Shown here one piece after another: positions 1 through 7,506 of a stretch of DNA of 34,635 nt. Position numbers and translations under genes: made by a program. Source of the stretch: Clostridia bacterium (GTDB lineage Bacteria; Bacillota; Clostridia; Oscillospirales; CAG-272); NCBI GenBank assembly GCA_017472305.1, contig JAFUQP010000038.1, positions 1-34,635 of the forward strand, written 5' to 3'. The notes under the pieces were generated by a model that saw nothing but the letters and a program-made list of their open reading frames with translations, had not been told where the DNA came from and did no database searches. How positions within the stretch are numbered: position 1 is the first letter of the stretch; every line of letters begins with the position of its first letter.

Positions 1-258
1 CACAGCAGTTTTGAGTGAGCGGATTTTTTCATAGACAAACCGATTTTTTTGAAGAATATGCGGATATTTAAGAAAAAATCGGTGAAGTATATGGGAAAAT
101 CCGCCATTCAAAACCTTGTGCGTTCGATTCCGCTACGGCTACTGATAAAAATCCGTCGATTCGGAAGCCTTTCATGATATAAGGCTTCTCCCAGCTTCTA
201 TTCTATTTTAGCATACAAGCGACTGTTTGTCAATAAAACGAATATCAATGGCACGCAA
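1..258. repeat. Gene-free stretch with nested inverted repeats
   Basis: I see no gene here. Positions 9-27 and 96-113 form an imperfect inverted repeat (TTTTGA..GCGGATTTT against AAAATCCGC..TCAAAA). Inside it, 39-49 and 73-83 form a perfect 11-bp inverted repeat (ACCGATTTTTT/AAAAAATCGGT). CACA at 1-4 and TGTG at 117-120 could close the outer stem. A further hairpin, GAAGCCTT/AAGGCTTC, lies at about 164-188. The whole could fold into a hairpin of about 120 nt. It may be a small non-autonomous mobile element or the end of a structured RNA, and it may continue past the window edge. Its identity is not established. Confidence 0.5.
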
Positions 259-287
259 AACAGGCACCCGAAATCCGAGTGCCTGTT
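259..287 (-). terminator. Rho-independent terminator of pckG
   Basis: The arms AACAGGCAC (259-267) and GTGCCTGTT (279-287) pair perfectly, and on the minus strand they are followed by TTTTGC. The hairpin lies 16 bp past the pckG stop codon. Confidence 0.85.
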
Positions 288-303
288 AACAATATCTGTA
301 TTA

Positions 304-2097
304 TTATTTTGCGAGTCTTGCTTCGAGAGCCTCAAGCTCGGTGTAGAGCTCAGCGGGAACTCTCTCGCCAACCTGTGCGTAGAACTCTCTGATTGCCTTG
401 CAGTCCTCGAGCCAAAGCTCCTTATCAACAGAGAGAAGTCCGCGAACGGTTTCAATGTCGATATCAAGTCCTGCAATGTCGATATCCTCTGCGTTGGGAA
501 CGTAGCCGATAGGAGTTTCAACGGCGTCAACCTTGCCCTCGCAACGTGCGAGAATCCACATAAGAACTCTCATATTGTCGCCGAAGCCGGGCCAGATGAA
601 GTGACCCTCGTCGTCGGTTCTGAACCAGTTAACGTGGAAAATCTTGGGGGGGTTCTTGATAACCTTGCCCATATTGAGCCAATGTGCCCAATAGTCACCC
701 ATATCGTAGCCTACGAAGGGACGCATTGCCATGGGGTCGCGGCGGACTACGCCGACAGCACCTGCCGCAGCTGCGGTGGTCTCAGAAGCCATGATAGAGC
801 CAACGAATGTACCGTTCTGCCAAGAGGTAGACTGATATACGAGGGGAGCAGTCTTTGCACGGCGGCCGCCGAATACGATTGCGGTAACGGGAACGCCTGC
901 GGGGTCGTTGAACTTATCCGAGATGCAGGGGCAGTTAGCTGCCATTGCGGTAAATCTGGAGTTGGGGTGAGCACCCGAGGTGTTAACCTTATCCTTCTTA
1001 TCGTACTTCTTGTAGTCCCAAACCTCGCCCTTCCAGTTAAGAGCGTTAACAGGGGGATTCTCGTCAAGTCCCTCCCACCAAACGGTGTTGTCATCAAGGT
1101 TGTGACATACGTTGGTGAAGATACAGTCACGCATAGAGGTGTGAAGCGCGTTGGGGTTGGAGTGCTCGTTGGTACCGGGAGCAACGCCGAAGAAGCCGTT
1201 CTCGGGGTTAACTGCCCAGAGTCTACCGTCAGAGCCTACACGGAGCCATGCGATATCGTCGCCTACGCACCAAACCTTATAGCCCTTGTTTCTGTAAGCC
1301 TCGGGGGGAATGAGCATTGCAAGGTTGGTCTTACCGCATGCAGAGGGGAACGCCGCGGTAACGTACTTAACCTCTCCCTCGGGAGTCTCGATACCGAGAA
1401 TAAGCATATGCTCTGCCATCCAGCCCTCCTTGCGTCCAAGGTAGGAAGCAATACGGAGTGCGAAGCACTTCTTACCGAGAAGAACGTTTCCGCCGTAGCC
1501 GGAGTTAACCGACCAGATGGTGTTGTCCTCGGGGAAATGACAGATGTATCTCTTCTCCTCGTCGAGCTCTGCGCGAGCGTGAAGTCCCTTGATGAAATCG
1601 CCGCTGTCGCCGAGTGCGTCGAGAACGTTAAGACCTACTCTGGTCATAATAAGCATATTGAGAACGACGTAGATGGAGTCGGTAAGCTCGATACCGTACT
1701 TTGCAAAGTCAGAGCCTACAACAGACATCGAGTAAGGAATTACGTACATCGTCTTGCCGGAATAAGAGCCCTTGTAAAGCTTGGAGAGCTTCTCATAGCA
1801 CTCCTTGGGGTCCATCCAGTTGTTGATGTTGCCTGCATCCTCCTTCTTAGAGGTACAGATAAAGGTTCTGTTCTCTACGCGGGCAACGTCGTTGATTGCG
1901 GTTCTGTGAAGATAGCAGCCGGGAAGCTTATCCTGATTGAGCTTAATCATCTCGCCGGTCTTGCAAGCCTCAGCGCGAAGCGCCTCTGCCTGCTCGTTTG
2001 AGCCGTCGATAAGTACGATGCTCTCAGGATTTACGAGCTCAGCCATCTCAGCAATCCACTCGTTAACGAACTTGTTGTTTGTAACGCATGTGTTCAT
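304..2097 (-). CDS. pckG: Phosphoenolpyruvate carboxykinase (GTP)
   Basis: Cytosolic enzyme that interconverts oxaloacetate plus GTP with phosphoenolpyruvate plus CO2 and GDP. It works in gluconeogenesis or, in many anaerobes, in CO2-fixing anaplerosis. The 597 residues match the usual length of the GTP family (about 600). The GTP-type P-loop with its catalytic cysteine is present (FPSACGKTNLAML, residues 250-262; C254, K256), with the metal-binding GDD at 279-281. Near the C-terminus are the conserved blocks RRDPMAMRPFVGYDMGDYW and HVNWFRTDDEGHFIWPGFG. The ATG at 2097 has an AGGAG site just upstream. The gene is monocistronic, with its own promoter and terminator. Its strong codon bias, which leaves very long open frames on the opposite strand, suggests high expression. 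Confidence 0.97.
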   Translation of the reverse strand: MNTCVTNNKFVNEWIAEMAELVNPESIVLIDGSNEQAEALRAEACKTGEMIKLNQDKLPGCYLHRTAINDVARVENRTFICTSKKEDAGNINNWMDPKECYEKLSKLYKGSYSGKTMYVIPYSMSVVGSDFAKYGIELTDSIYVVLNMLIMTRVGLNVLDALGDSGDFIKGLHARAELDEEKRYICHFPEDNTIWSVNSGYGGNVLLGKKCFALRIASYLGRKEGWMAEHMLILGIETPEGEVKYVTAAFPSACGKTNLAMLIPPEAYRNKGYKVWCVGDDIAWLRVGSDGRLWAVNPENGFFGVAPGTNEHSNPNALHTSMRDCIFTNVCHNLDDNTVWWEGLDENPPVNALNWKGEVWDYKKYDKKDKVNTSGAHPNSRFTAMAANCPCISDKFNDPAGVPVTAIVFGGRRAKTAPLVYQSTSWQNGTFVGSIMASETTAAAAGAVGVVRRDPMAMRPFVGYDMGDYWAHWLNMGKVIKNPPKIFHVNWFRTDDEGHFIWPGFGDNMRVLMWILARCEGKVDAVETPIGYVPNAEDIDIAGLDIDIETVRGLLSVDKELWLEDCKAIREFYAQVGERVPAELYTELEALEARLAK

Positions 2098-2160
2098 TTT
2101 ATGTTCTCCTTGTTAATAATAATCAGATAATAGCAGAAAAAACCAATTTTCCACGAATAC

Positions 2161-2189
2161 ATTATAACACAGTTGTTTTTGTTTTTCAA
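2161..2189 (-). promoter_or_regulatory. Sigma-A promoter of pckG
   Basis: On the minus strand, TTGAAA (2189-2184), a 17-bp spacer and TATAAT (2166-2161). The expected start near 2154 gives a leader of about 57 nt. Confidence 0.85.
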
Positions 2190-2568
2190 TCCATATTTTG
2201 ATTTTTTAATAAAATATTTAAAAACAGTCGGCAAGCACGAAGGGGGGAGAGAAAAAAGCAGCGTTTTCCTCAAATCCTACCTATATAAATATAACTTGGG
2301 CTGCTATTATTATATCGCTGCCTAAAAAGCTTGCTTTTCTTCCGGTTTTAACATCAAGAGTCGAGAATTCTTTCTATTCCCCGCTTTCGGTCGAAGGCTA
2401 TCGTTTTATTTGCTGAATTGGTAAATTTTACCATTTTGTTGATTTGTTTTTTGTTAATCTTTTCGCTATATTACCTCTTGATTTTACACCGTATTTTGTG
2501 GTAAAATGGTGTTGCGTTGAAAATTTACCAATTTTTACCAATTTTACATCAAATTAAGGAGAAGAAAA
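2190..2568 (+). promoter_or_regulatory. spo0A control region with repeated TTTACCA motifs
   Basis: This AT-rich gene-free stretch holds a perfect palindrome, TGGTAAA-T-TTTACCA (2419-2433). The same 7-mer recurs as TGGTAAA at 2499-2505 and as TTTACCA at 2524-2530 and 2534-2540, the last two 10 bp apart. A candidate sigma-A promoter is TTGATT (2478-2483), 18 bp, TAAAAT (2502-2507). A weaker sigma-H-like candidate is GAAGGCTAT (2393-2401), 10 bp, GCTGAAT (2412-2418). GGTCGAA at 2389-2395 matches six of seven bases of the Spo0A box TGTCGAA. The motif placement suggests a repressor or autoregulatory operator; its binding protein is unknown. Confidence 0.55.
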
Positions 2569-3336
2569 ATGGAAAACAGTTTGAAAATTCTGGTATGCGA
2601 CGAAAGCGCCGAGGAAAGAGCGAGGATAAGGGGTGCTTTGATTTCGGCAGGATTTACAAGAATTGACGAGGCTAATTCCGGAAGTCTGGCGCTTGAAAAG
2701 CTCGCAAACGATACCTACGCCGCGGTTATAGTTGACCTTTGGCTCTCGGGCATTGACGGAATCGGTCTTATCAGAAACGCAAGAGCTACAAGCGTGGGTG
2801 AGACCTGCTTTATTCTCACCTCACCGATAAACAAGCAGAGTATTCTTTACGAGGCGTCCGAGGCAGGTGCTGACATTTGCATGCTGAAGCCATACAATCC
2901 GGAAACGCTCGTAGGTCACGTGCGCTCGCTTACAAAAAGAAGAAAGGGTCTTATGCCCGAGAGCTCCTCGGCGTACGCCGATATGGAAGCACAGGTAACG
3001 AAGATAATACATCAGATAGGCGTTCCCGCGCATATCAAGGGGTATCAGTACTTAAGATGCGCTATACTTATGACAATTGAGGACAGCGAGGTTATCAATT
3101 CGGTAACGAAGGTGCTCTATCCTACGGTTGCAAAGAAATACCAGACAACGACCTCGCGCGTTGAGCGCGCAATAAGGCACGCAATAGAGGTTGCGTGGGA
3201 CAGGGGCGACGTTGACACGCTTAACTCCTACTTCGGCTACACAATTCAGAACTCGCGAGGAAAGCCCACAAACAGTGAGTTTATCGCAATGATAGCAGAC
3301 AATCTTCGCTTGAAGTATAGGTACGCAACAGTTTAA
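2569..3336 (+). CDS. spo0A: Sporulation master regulator Spo0A
   Basis: Response regulator that, once phosphorylated by the sporulation phosphorelay or orphan kinases, binds 0A boxes and starts sporulation. The receiver (residues 5-120) has the acidic pair D11/E12, phosphoacceptor D56, T84 and K107. After a linker comes the Spo0A DNA-binding domain (about 140-250), with the diagnostic blocks [37 protein letters not shown] and [10 protein letters not shown]. The length of 255 aa is typical. AAGGAGAAG precedes the ATG. An oddity is [10 protein letters not shown] around the phosphosite, where most receivers have a Met-Pro pair. It stands alone, without the spoIVB neighbour often found in Clostridia. 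Confidence 0.95.
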   Translation: MENSLKILVCDESAEERARIRGALISAGFTRIDEANSGSLALEKLANDTYAAVIVDLWLSGIDGIGLIRNARATSVGETCFILTSPINKQSILYEASEAGADICMLKPYNPETLVGHVRSLTKRRKGLMPESSSAYADMEAQVTKIIHQIGVPAHIKGYQYLRCAILMTIEDSEVINSVTKVLYPTVAKKYQTTTSRVERAIRHAIEVAWDRGDVDTLNSYFGYTIQNSRGKPTNSEFIAMIADNLRLKYRYATV

Positions 3337-3359
3337 CAGAGTTCCTGCTACTGATTTTT

Positions 3360-3428
3360 AGGCAAGAAAGACAGCAGCAGAAGCCTTCTGCCACAACGGG
3401 TGCGGATAACGCGCAGAAGAACGCGTAA
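3360..3428 (+). other. Coding-like scrap ending in TAA, possible gene remnant
   Basis: One frame reads RQERQQQKPSATTGADNAQK and ends at TAA (3426-3428). This polar, Gln/Lys/Ala-rich run resembles the tail of a real protein. It is open back into the end of spo0A but in a different frame, and it has no start codon or ribosome binding site. It may be a leftover 3' end of a lost gene or chance. Confidence 0.25.
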
Positions 3429-3434
3429 GAAAAC

Positions 3435-3465
3435 AAAAAAAGCAGGACTGTTTATGCAGTCCTGC
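3435..3465 (-). terminator. Terminator of the dnaX-ebfC-recR operon
   Basis: A perfect 9-bp stem GCAGGACTG/CAGTCCTGC (3442-3450 and 3457-3465) with a 6-nt loop is followed on the minus strand by seven T. It lies just past the recR stop codon. Confidence 0.9.
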
Positions 3466-3482
3466 AATTGAATTATCAAGAG

Positions 3483-4091
3483 TTAATTATTAAAGAAGCG
3501 CCTGCCCTCCATCGCTCTGTAAAGGGTAACCTCGTCGGCGTATTCGATATCGCCGCCTACAGGTATACCGTATGCAAGCCTTGACACTGTAACGTCGTAT
3601 TTTTCAAGAATTCTTGCAAGATACGCCGCGGTGGTATCGCCCGAGGGGGTGGGGTTGGTCGCAATGATAATTTCCTCGATTCCCCCTGCCTCAACGCGCG
3701 AGATAAGCGAGTCGAAGGTAAGGTCGTCGGGAGTGATATTATCGAGTGGCGAAAGCGCTCCGCCGAGAACGTGATAAAGTCCTCTGTAGCCTCTTACGCG
3801 CTCCATAACCATAACGTCCTTGGCATTTTCAACCACGCATACGACCGAGCTGTCCCTTGCGGGAGAGGTGCATATATCGCAGCCGTCAGCCGATGCCGAA
3901 AGTCCGTGGCAGACGGGGCACTTATGAACGTCGCGCTTGACGCCGCTTATCGCATCGGCAAAATCACAGCACTCCTCCTCGGAGAGGTTGAGCGTTGCGA
4001 ATGCGTATCGCGCGGCAGTTTTAGCTCCGACACCCGGCAGGCGGCGGAACTGCTCTATCAGCCTTTGTATAGGCGCAATATAATCTGCCAT
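3483..4091 (-). CDS. recR: Recombination protein RecR
   Basis: Cytosolic DNA-repair protein that acts with RecO and RecF to load RecA on gapped DNA. The 202 residues match the family. The N-terminus has the helix-hairpin-helix (RRLPGVGAKTAARYA, 16-30). A four-cysteine zinc finger follows (C58, C61, C71, C74). The Toprim domain shows VVENAKDVMVME (E88) and NPTPSGDTTA (146-155), and the C-terminus has the usual RLAYGIPVGGDIEYADE. The ATG at 4091 lies 1 nt past the ebfC stop, which suggests translational coupling. It is the last gene of the SRP RNA-dnaX-ebfC-recR cluster. Confidence 0.96.
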   Translation of the reverse strand: MADYIAPIQRLIEQFRRLPGVGAKTAARYAFATLNLSEEECCDFADAISGVKRDVHKCPVCHGLSASADGCDICTSPARDSSVVCVVENAKDVMVMERVRGYRGLYHVLGGALSPLDNITPDDLTFDSLISRVEAGGIEEIIIATNPTPSGDTTAAYLARILEKYDVTVSRLAYGIPVGGDIEYADEVTLYRAMEGRRFFNN

Positions 4092-4092
4092 A

Positions 4093-4440
4093 TCAGAACA
4101 TTCCGGGAATGCTCATAGAGCCTGTAATCTTCTGCATTTCCTCGCCCGAAACCGCCTCAACCTTCTTGATTGCCTCGTTTACTGCGGCAACAATAAGGTC
4201 CTCGAGTGTTTCAACGTCGTCGGGGTCTACTACCTCGGGGTCAATCTTAACCGAGAGGATTTCCTTCTTGCCGTTGATTTTCACACCGACAACTCCGCCG
4301 CCCGCAGAAACCTCATACTCGCGCTCCTCGAGCTCTGCCTGCATTGCAGCCATATCCTCCTGCATCTTCTGCGCCTGCTTAAGCATCGCCTGCATATTAG
4401 AGGGGCCGCCGCCCATTCCCTGGGGTAATCTAACCTTCAT
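4093..4440 (-). CDS. ebfC: Nucleoid-associated protein, YbaB/EbfC family
   Basis: Small DNA-binding protein of the YbaB/EbfC family, 115 aa. The family forms tweezer-like dimers and is almost always encoded between dnaX and recR. The N-terminus is glycine- and methionine-rich (QGMGGGPSNMQAMLKQAQKM) and leads into a helix. The core reads GGGVVGVKINGKKEILSVKI with VDPDDVETLEDLIVAAVNEA after it. I chose the ATG at 4440 because GGAGG lies 8 nt upstream. A TTG start at 4455 would overlap that ribosome binding site. Confidence 0.93.
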   Translation of the reverse strand: MKVRLPQGMGGGPSNMQAMLKQAQKMQEDMAAMQAELEEREYEVSAGGGVVGVKINGKKEILSVKIDPEVVDPDDVETLEDLIVAAVNEAIKKVEAVSGEEMQKITGSMSIPGMF

Positions 4441-4462
4441 TTTATATTCCTCCAAAAATTAA

Positions 4463-6058
4463 TCAGAATTTATTAATTGCCGAGTCGAGCTCGGAAAATG
4501 CGTCCTGCGTCCTTTGCGCCTCTGCAAGCTCGACCTTTAAGGTAATGGCGTCGGGCGAGGTGCCCTCAAGGCTTGCAATAACGCCCTTGATAAGCGCGAG
4601 GTGGTCGGACTCGCCTCTCGTTACGACTCCGCTGAACACCGGCTGGAGCTTAAGCGAGAAGCTGCCGTCGGGAAGAGCCACGAGGCTTGCGCCCTTTGCG
4701 AGTGCAGAATATAGAGAGGGCTTAAGCGAAGCAATTTTCGAGAGGAGCGCACCCCACCGGGGATACGGACCTGCCGAAGTGCTTTTTGCCACGGGAGCTT
4801 CCTGAGGGCTTGCCTCTGCCGCGGGAGCTTCCCTTTCAACCTGTACCGCAGGGGCTTTTTGCGCCTCGGTTTTTTTCGCTACGGGCTTTACTACACCGAG
4901 CTTTAAAAGCTCAAGCTCGCGCTCCAGCTCCTCAATTCTTGCACCGAGTGCCTCAACCGAGCCCGAGAGCTTCGGGTCGCACATTCTCGTGAGCGCTATT
5001 TCCGCAATACTGCGCTTTGAATTAAAGGCGCGCTGCATATCAGCCATTGCCGCCTCGAGAAGCGACACGTGGTACGAAAGCCTTGCGGTGCCTATCGACT
5101 GCGAGAGTGACTTGAGTGTGGAATACTCCGCCTCTGTAAGGTCGAGGTACTGACGCGCCATATCGCTGTTCTTGACCACCATAAGGTCACGGTAGGAGTC
5201 GATAATCTCCTGCCAGAACACCGATATATCACCGCTCTTCATTACTATATCGTTGACAATTCCGTAGACTGTCGAATAGTCCTCCTTGAGAATTGCCTCT
5301 ATTATGCCGTAGGCTGCCGAGCGGTTACCGCTGCCGACGGTGTCAAAGACGAGCTGCTCGTCGATTTTAACCCTTGCTCCCGCGCATAGCTCGAGAAGGC
5401 TTATCGCGTCACGCATACCGCCTCGGGAAATTCTGGCGATTACCCTTGCAGCGTCCTCGGTTATGTCTATTCCCTCGCTTTTTGCTACCGAGAGAAGCCT
5501 ATCCTTGATAACCTCACCCGAAATACGGCGGAAATCAAAGCGCTGACAACGCGATACAATGGTCGTCGGGAGCTTATTGTACTCGGTGGTTGCGAGAATA
5601 AAAATAACGTAGCTCGGCGGCTCCTCCAGAGTTTTCAGAAGAGCGTTGAACGCCTGAGTTGACATCATATGAACCTCGTCTATAATATAGACGCGGTATT
5701 TGAGGAGCGCGGGGGTGAAGGCTATCTCGTCCTGCATATCCCTGACGTCACCGATACCGTTGTTGCTCGCCGCGTCCATTTCTATGACGTCGGTTGCAAT
5801 TCCCGAATCTATGCTCTTGCAGGCTCTGCACTCGTTGCAGGGGTTTCCGCCGCGCGGATTCTCGCAGTTTACAGCCTTCGATAGAATCTTCGCGCAGCTG
5901 GTCTTACCCGTTCCTCGCGAGCCGCAGAAGAGATAGGCGTGAGAGAGCTTCGAGTTCTCTACCTCATATTTTAAAATATCGGTTATTCCGTCCTGACCGC
6001 ATACGTCGTCAAAGTCGCGCGGACGCCATTTTCTGTATAGAGCCTTATAATCCGACAT
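4463..6058 (-). CDS. dnaX: DNA polymerase III subunits gamma/tau
   Basis: AAA+ clamp-loader ATPase of the replisome, 531 aa. Walker A is GSRGTGKT (46-53). The zinc module cysteines are C65, C74, C77 and C80. Walker B/DEAD-like IIDEVH is at 125-130, and the SRC arginine finger is at R170. A charged, Ala/Pro-rich linker (about 390-430) leads to a C-terminal tau-like domain. The start is ATG at 6058, with AAGGAG 5 nt upstream; the in-frame GTG at 6064 overlaps that site. Seven consecutive A residues (plus-strand T4870-4876) in the linker could allow slippage to a shorter gamma-like form. Its place after the SRP RNA is conserved in Firmicutes. Confidence 0.96.
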   Translation of the reverse strand: MSDYKALYRKWRPRDFDDVCGQDGITDILKYEVENSKLSHAYLFCGSRGTGKTSCAKILSKAVNCENPRGGNPCNECRACKSIDSGIATDVIEMDAASNNGIGDVRDMQDEIAFTPALLKYRVYIIDEVHMMSTQAFNALLKTLEEPPSYVIFILATTEYNKLPTTIVSRCQRFDFRRISGEVIKDRLLSVAKSEGIDITEDAARVIARISRGGMRDAISLLELCAGARVKIDEQLVFDTVGSGNRSAAYGIIEAILKEDYSTVYGIVNDIVMKSGDISVFWQEIIDSYRDLMVVKNSDMARQYLDLTEAEYSTLKSLSQSIGTARLSYHVSLLEAAMADMQRAFNSKRSIAEIALTRMCDPKLSGSVEALGARIEELERELELLKLGVVKPVAKKTEAQKAPAVQVEREAPAAEASPQEAPVAKSTSAGPYPRWGALLSKIASLKPSLYSALAKGASLVALPDGSFSLKLQPVFSGVVTRGESDHLALIKGVIASLEGTSPDAITLKVELAEAQRTQDAFSELDSAINKF

Positions 6059-6130
6059 ATACACTCCTTGTTTTTGTAGGGCAACACTGCACCTCCCTGC
6101 GTGATAGACACTGCGTGAGTATTACCCGAT

Positions 6131-6178
6131 AAAAAGAAAAGCACGTGGTGGGCAGGTCGCGTCCCACCGCACACGCGC
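6131..6178 (-). terminator. Terminator of the SRP RNA
   Basis: On the minus strand, the arms GGTGGG and CCCACC, extended by partly paired GTGTGC and ACGTGC, close over about 10 nt. TTTTCTTTTT follows. It lies just downstream of the SRP RNA closing stem and before dnaX. Confidence 0.8.
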
Positions 6179-6180
6179 TA

Positions 6181-6505
6181 TAATCCGTAGGTCGGAAAGA
6201 GCCATACACCCACCGTCGAAAATACTCTTACATACGGTAACCGCCACCTCTGCTCCGAACAGGCACCCTCGCGGCACACGCGATAAACCGCTTAATGCTG
6301 CTTGGTTCCCCACCTGACATGGTTCACAGCCTCGCGTTGCGCAAGACCCATTCTTCAACACAGATAATGACGGTGCAGACTACACAAAAGCAATCCTCGG
6401 GTTGGGAATGAACCCCTGCTATAGCGGATTTCAGGTACAAGGCGCCGCTACTGCCCCGACTGGTATGGCTCCGTCCGACACACGGATTGCCGCTAAATTA
6501 CGGCA
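6181..6505 (-). ncRNA. ffs: Signal recognition particle RNA, large bacterial type
   Basis: RNA core of the particle that targets membrane proteins with Ffh. On the minus strand I see the Alu-domain block GGGGCAGTAGCGGCGCC, then AATCCGCTATAGCAGG, closely like Bacillus scRNA. Further on is the helix-8 hallmark: CATGTCAGGT, a GGAA loop, then ACCAAGCAGCATTAAG, and GTGTGCCGCGAGGG. The ends close as a long stem: GGAGCCATAC near the 5' end pairs with GTATGGCTC near the 3' end, and AATCCG with CGGATT outside it. The exact ends are estimates; the 5' end is placed from the promoter. Confidence 0.93.
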
Positions 6506-6511
6506 CAAATT

Positions 6512-6540
6512 ATTATAACAAATTTTTTCTGAAAATGCAA
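6512..6540 (-). promoter_or_regulatory. Sigma-A promoter of the SRP RNA
   Basis: On the minus strand, TTGCAT (6540-6535), a 17-bp spacer and a perfect TATAAT (6517-6512). Confidence 0.85.
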
Positions 6541-6637
6541 TACCTTTATTAAAAAATATTATTCGCCAAGTTCGACACTCGCTCCCGCGGCTTTCGCATC
6601 ATTACATGACCGCCTTAAGGCTTCAACCGTCCGGTAG

Positions 6638-7357
6638 CTAAATCACAAAGCCGCCGCTTACGTTAAGCACCTCGCCCGTTATGAAGGACGCTCCGTCTGA
6701 GGCAAGATAATAAACCGCTCTCGCGACCTCCTCTGCCTCGCCTATGCGGCAAAGCGGCGTTTCCTCCGAGAGGGCTGTAAGCGTTTCCTTATCGAGGCTT
6801 TCGCACATATCGGTATTTATTACTCCGGGTGCTACCGCGTTTACGGTGATTCCCGACGGGCCAAGCTCCTTGGCAAGCGCCTTTGTAAGCCCGATAAGAC
6901 CTGCCTTGCTTGCCGAATAATGCGACTCGCAGGACGAGCCGACAAGTCCCCACATAGAGCTTACGTTTATTATTTTACCCTGCTTTCTTGAAATCATAAT
7001 CCTCGCAGCCTCTCTTGAATAGAGGAAGGGGGCGGTGAGGTTAACGCTTATCATCTCACTCCAATCCTCGAGGGTAATATCCGTAAGAAGGGCAAAGCGT
7101 GATATGCCTGCGTTATTTATCAGGCAATCTATGCCCGAGAGCTGCTCGCTTGCCGTCTTTACCGCGCGGATTACGTCTGCCTCGCTTCGCGAATCTGCCT
7201 TGATAGCGTATGCGCCTGTTTTTTCGGAAAGGGCGATAGCCTCGCGCTCCGACGAATTATAGGTAAAGGCAACCTTATGCCCCTCTCTTGAAAAAAGCTC
7301 AACTATAGCCTTCCCTATTCCTCTTGAGCCTCCGTTAACAAGCACCTTCAAAGCCAT
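6638..7357 (-). CDS. SDR-family oxidoreductase, FabG-like
   Basis: NAD(P)-dependent short-chain dehydrogenase/reductase, 239 aa, cytosolic. The N-terminus has a variant cofactor motif, NGGSRGIGKAI, where TGGxxGIG is usual. NNAG follows, then the catalytic Ser of NVSSMWG, YSASK (Tyr and Lys of the active site), and PGVINTDM. The C-terminus ends in GEVLNVSGGFVI, close to FabG-type 3-oxoacyl-ACP reductases, but the substrate cannot be told from sequence. I chose the ATG at 7357, with GGAG 6 nt upstream. An upstream in-frame start at 7396 would precede the predicted transcription start near 7381. Confidence 0.9.
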   Translation of the reverse strand: MALKVLVNGGSRGIGKAIVELFSREGHKVAFTYNSSEREAIALSEKTGAYAIKADSRSEADVIRAVKTASEQLSGIDCLINNAGISRFALLTDITLEDWSEMISVNLTAPFLYSREAARIMISRKQGKIINVSSMWGLVGSSCESHYSASKAGLIGLTKALAKELGPSGITVNAVAPGVINTDMCESLDKETLTALSEETPLCRIGEAEEVARAVYYLASDGASFITGEVLNVSGGFVI

Positions 7358-7387
7358 AACAATCTCCAAATAACGTTTTATATATTT

Positions 7388-7416
7388 ATTATACATATAA
7401 TGCTGCTAAAAGTCAA
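7388..7416 (-). promoter_or_regulatory. Sigma-A promoter of the SDR gene
   Basis: On the minus strand, TTGACT (7416-7411), a 17-bp spacer and TATAAT (7393-7388). Its -35 lies 9 bp from the -35 of the divergent promoter. Confidence 0.88.
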
Positions 7417-7425
7417 GTTCAATGC

Positions 7426-7454
7426 TTGACACAGACAAGATTTTTATTTATAAT
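7426..7454 (+). promoter_or_regulatory. Consensus promoter of the response-regulator-like gene
   Basis: A perfect TTGACA (7426-7431), a 17-bp spacer and a perfect TATAAT (7449-7454). It is back to back with the SDR promoter, so one bound regulator could affect both genes. Confidence 0.9.
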
Positions 7455-7506
7455 AAATCAGTCGAATAAATAATACAATAATGAATTTTAAAGAGCGTGC
7501 AAGGAA

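Noticed and set aside
112-140. tRNA T-arm-like sequence GTTCGATTCC
   Set aside because: The flanking bases do not pair as a T stem, and no D-arm, anticodon arm or acceptor stem is present.
601-2001. Long open frame on the plus strand opposite pckG
   Set aside because: It is a shadow of the strongly biased codons of pckG, has no ribosome binding site and its translation resembles no protein family.
6097-6117. Direct repeat CTGCGTG with 14-bp period between the SRP terminator and dnaX
   Set aside because: Too short to interpret alone; kept only as a note.
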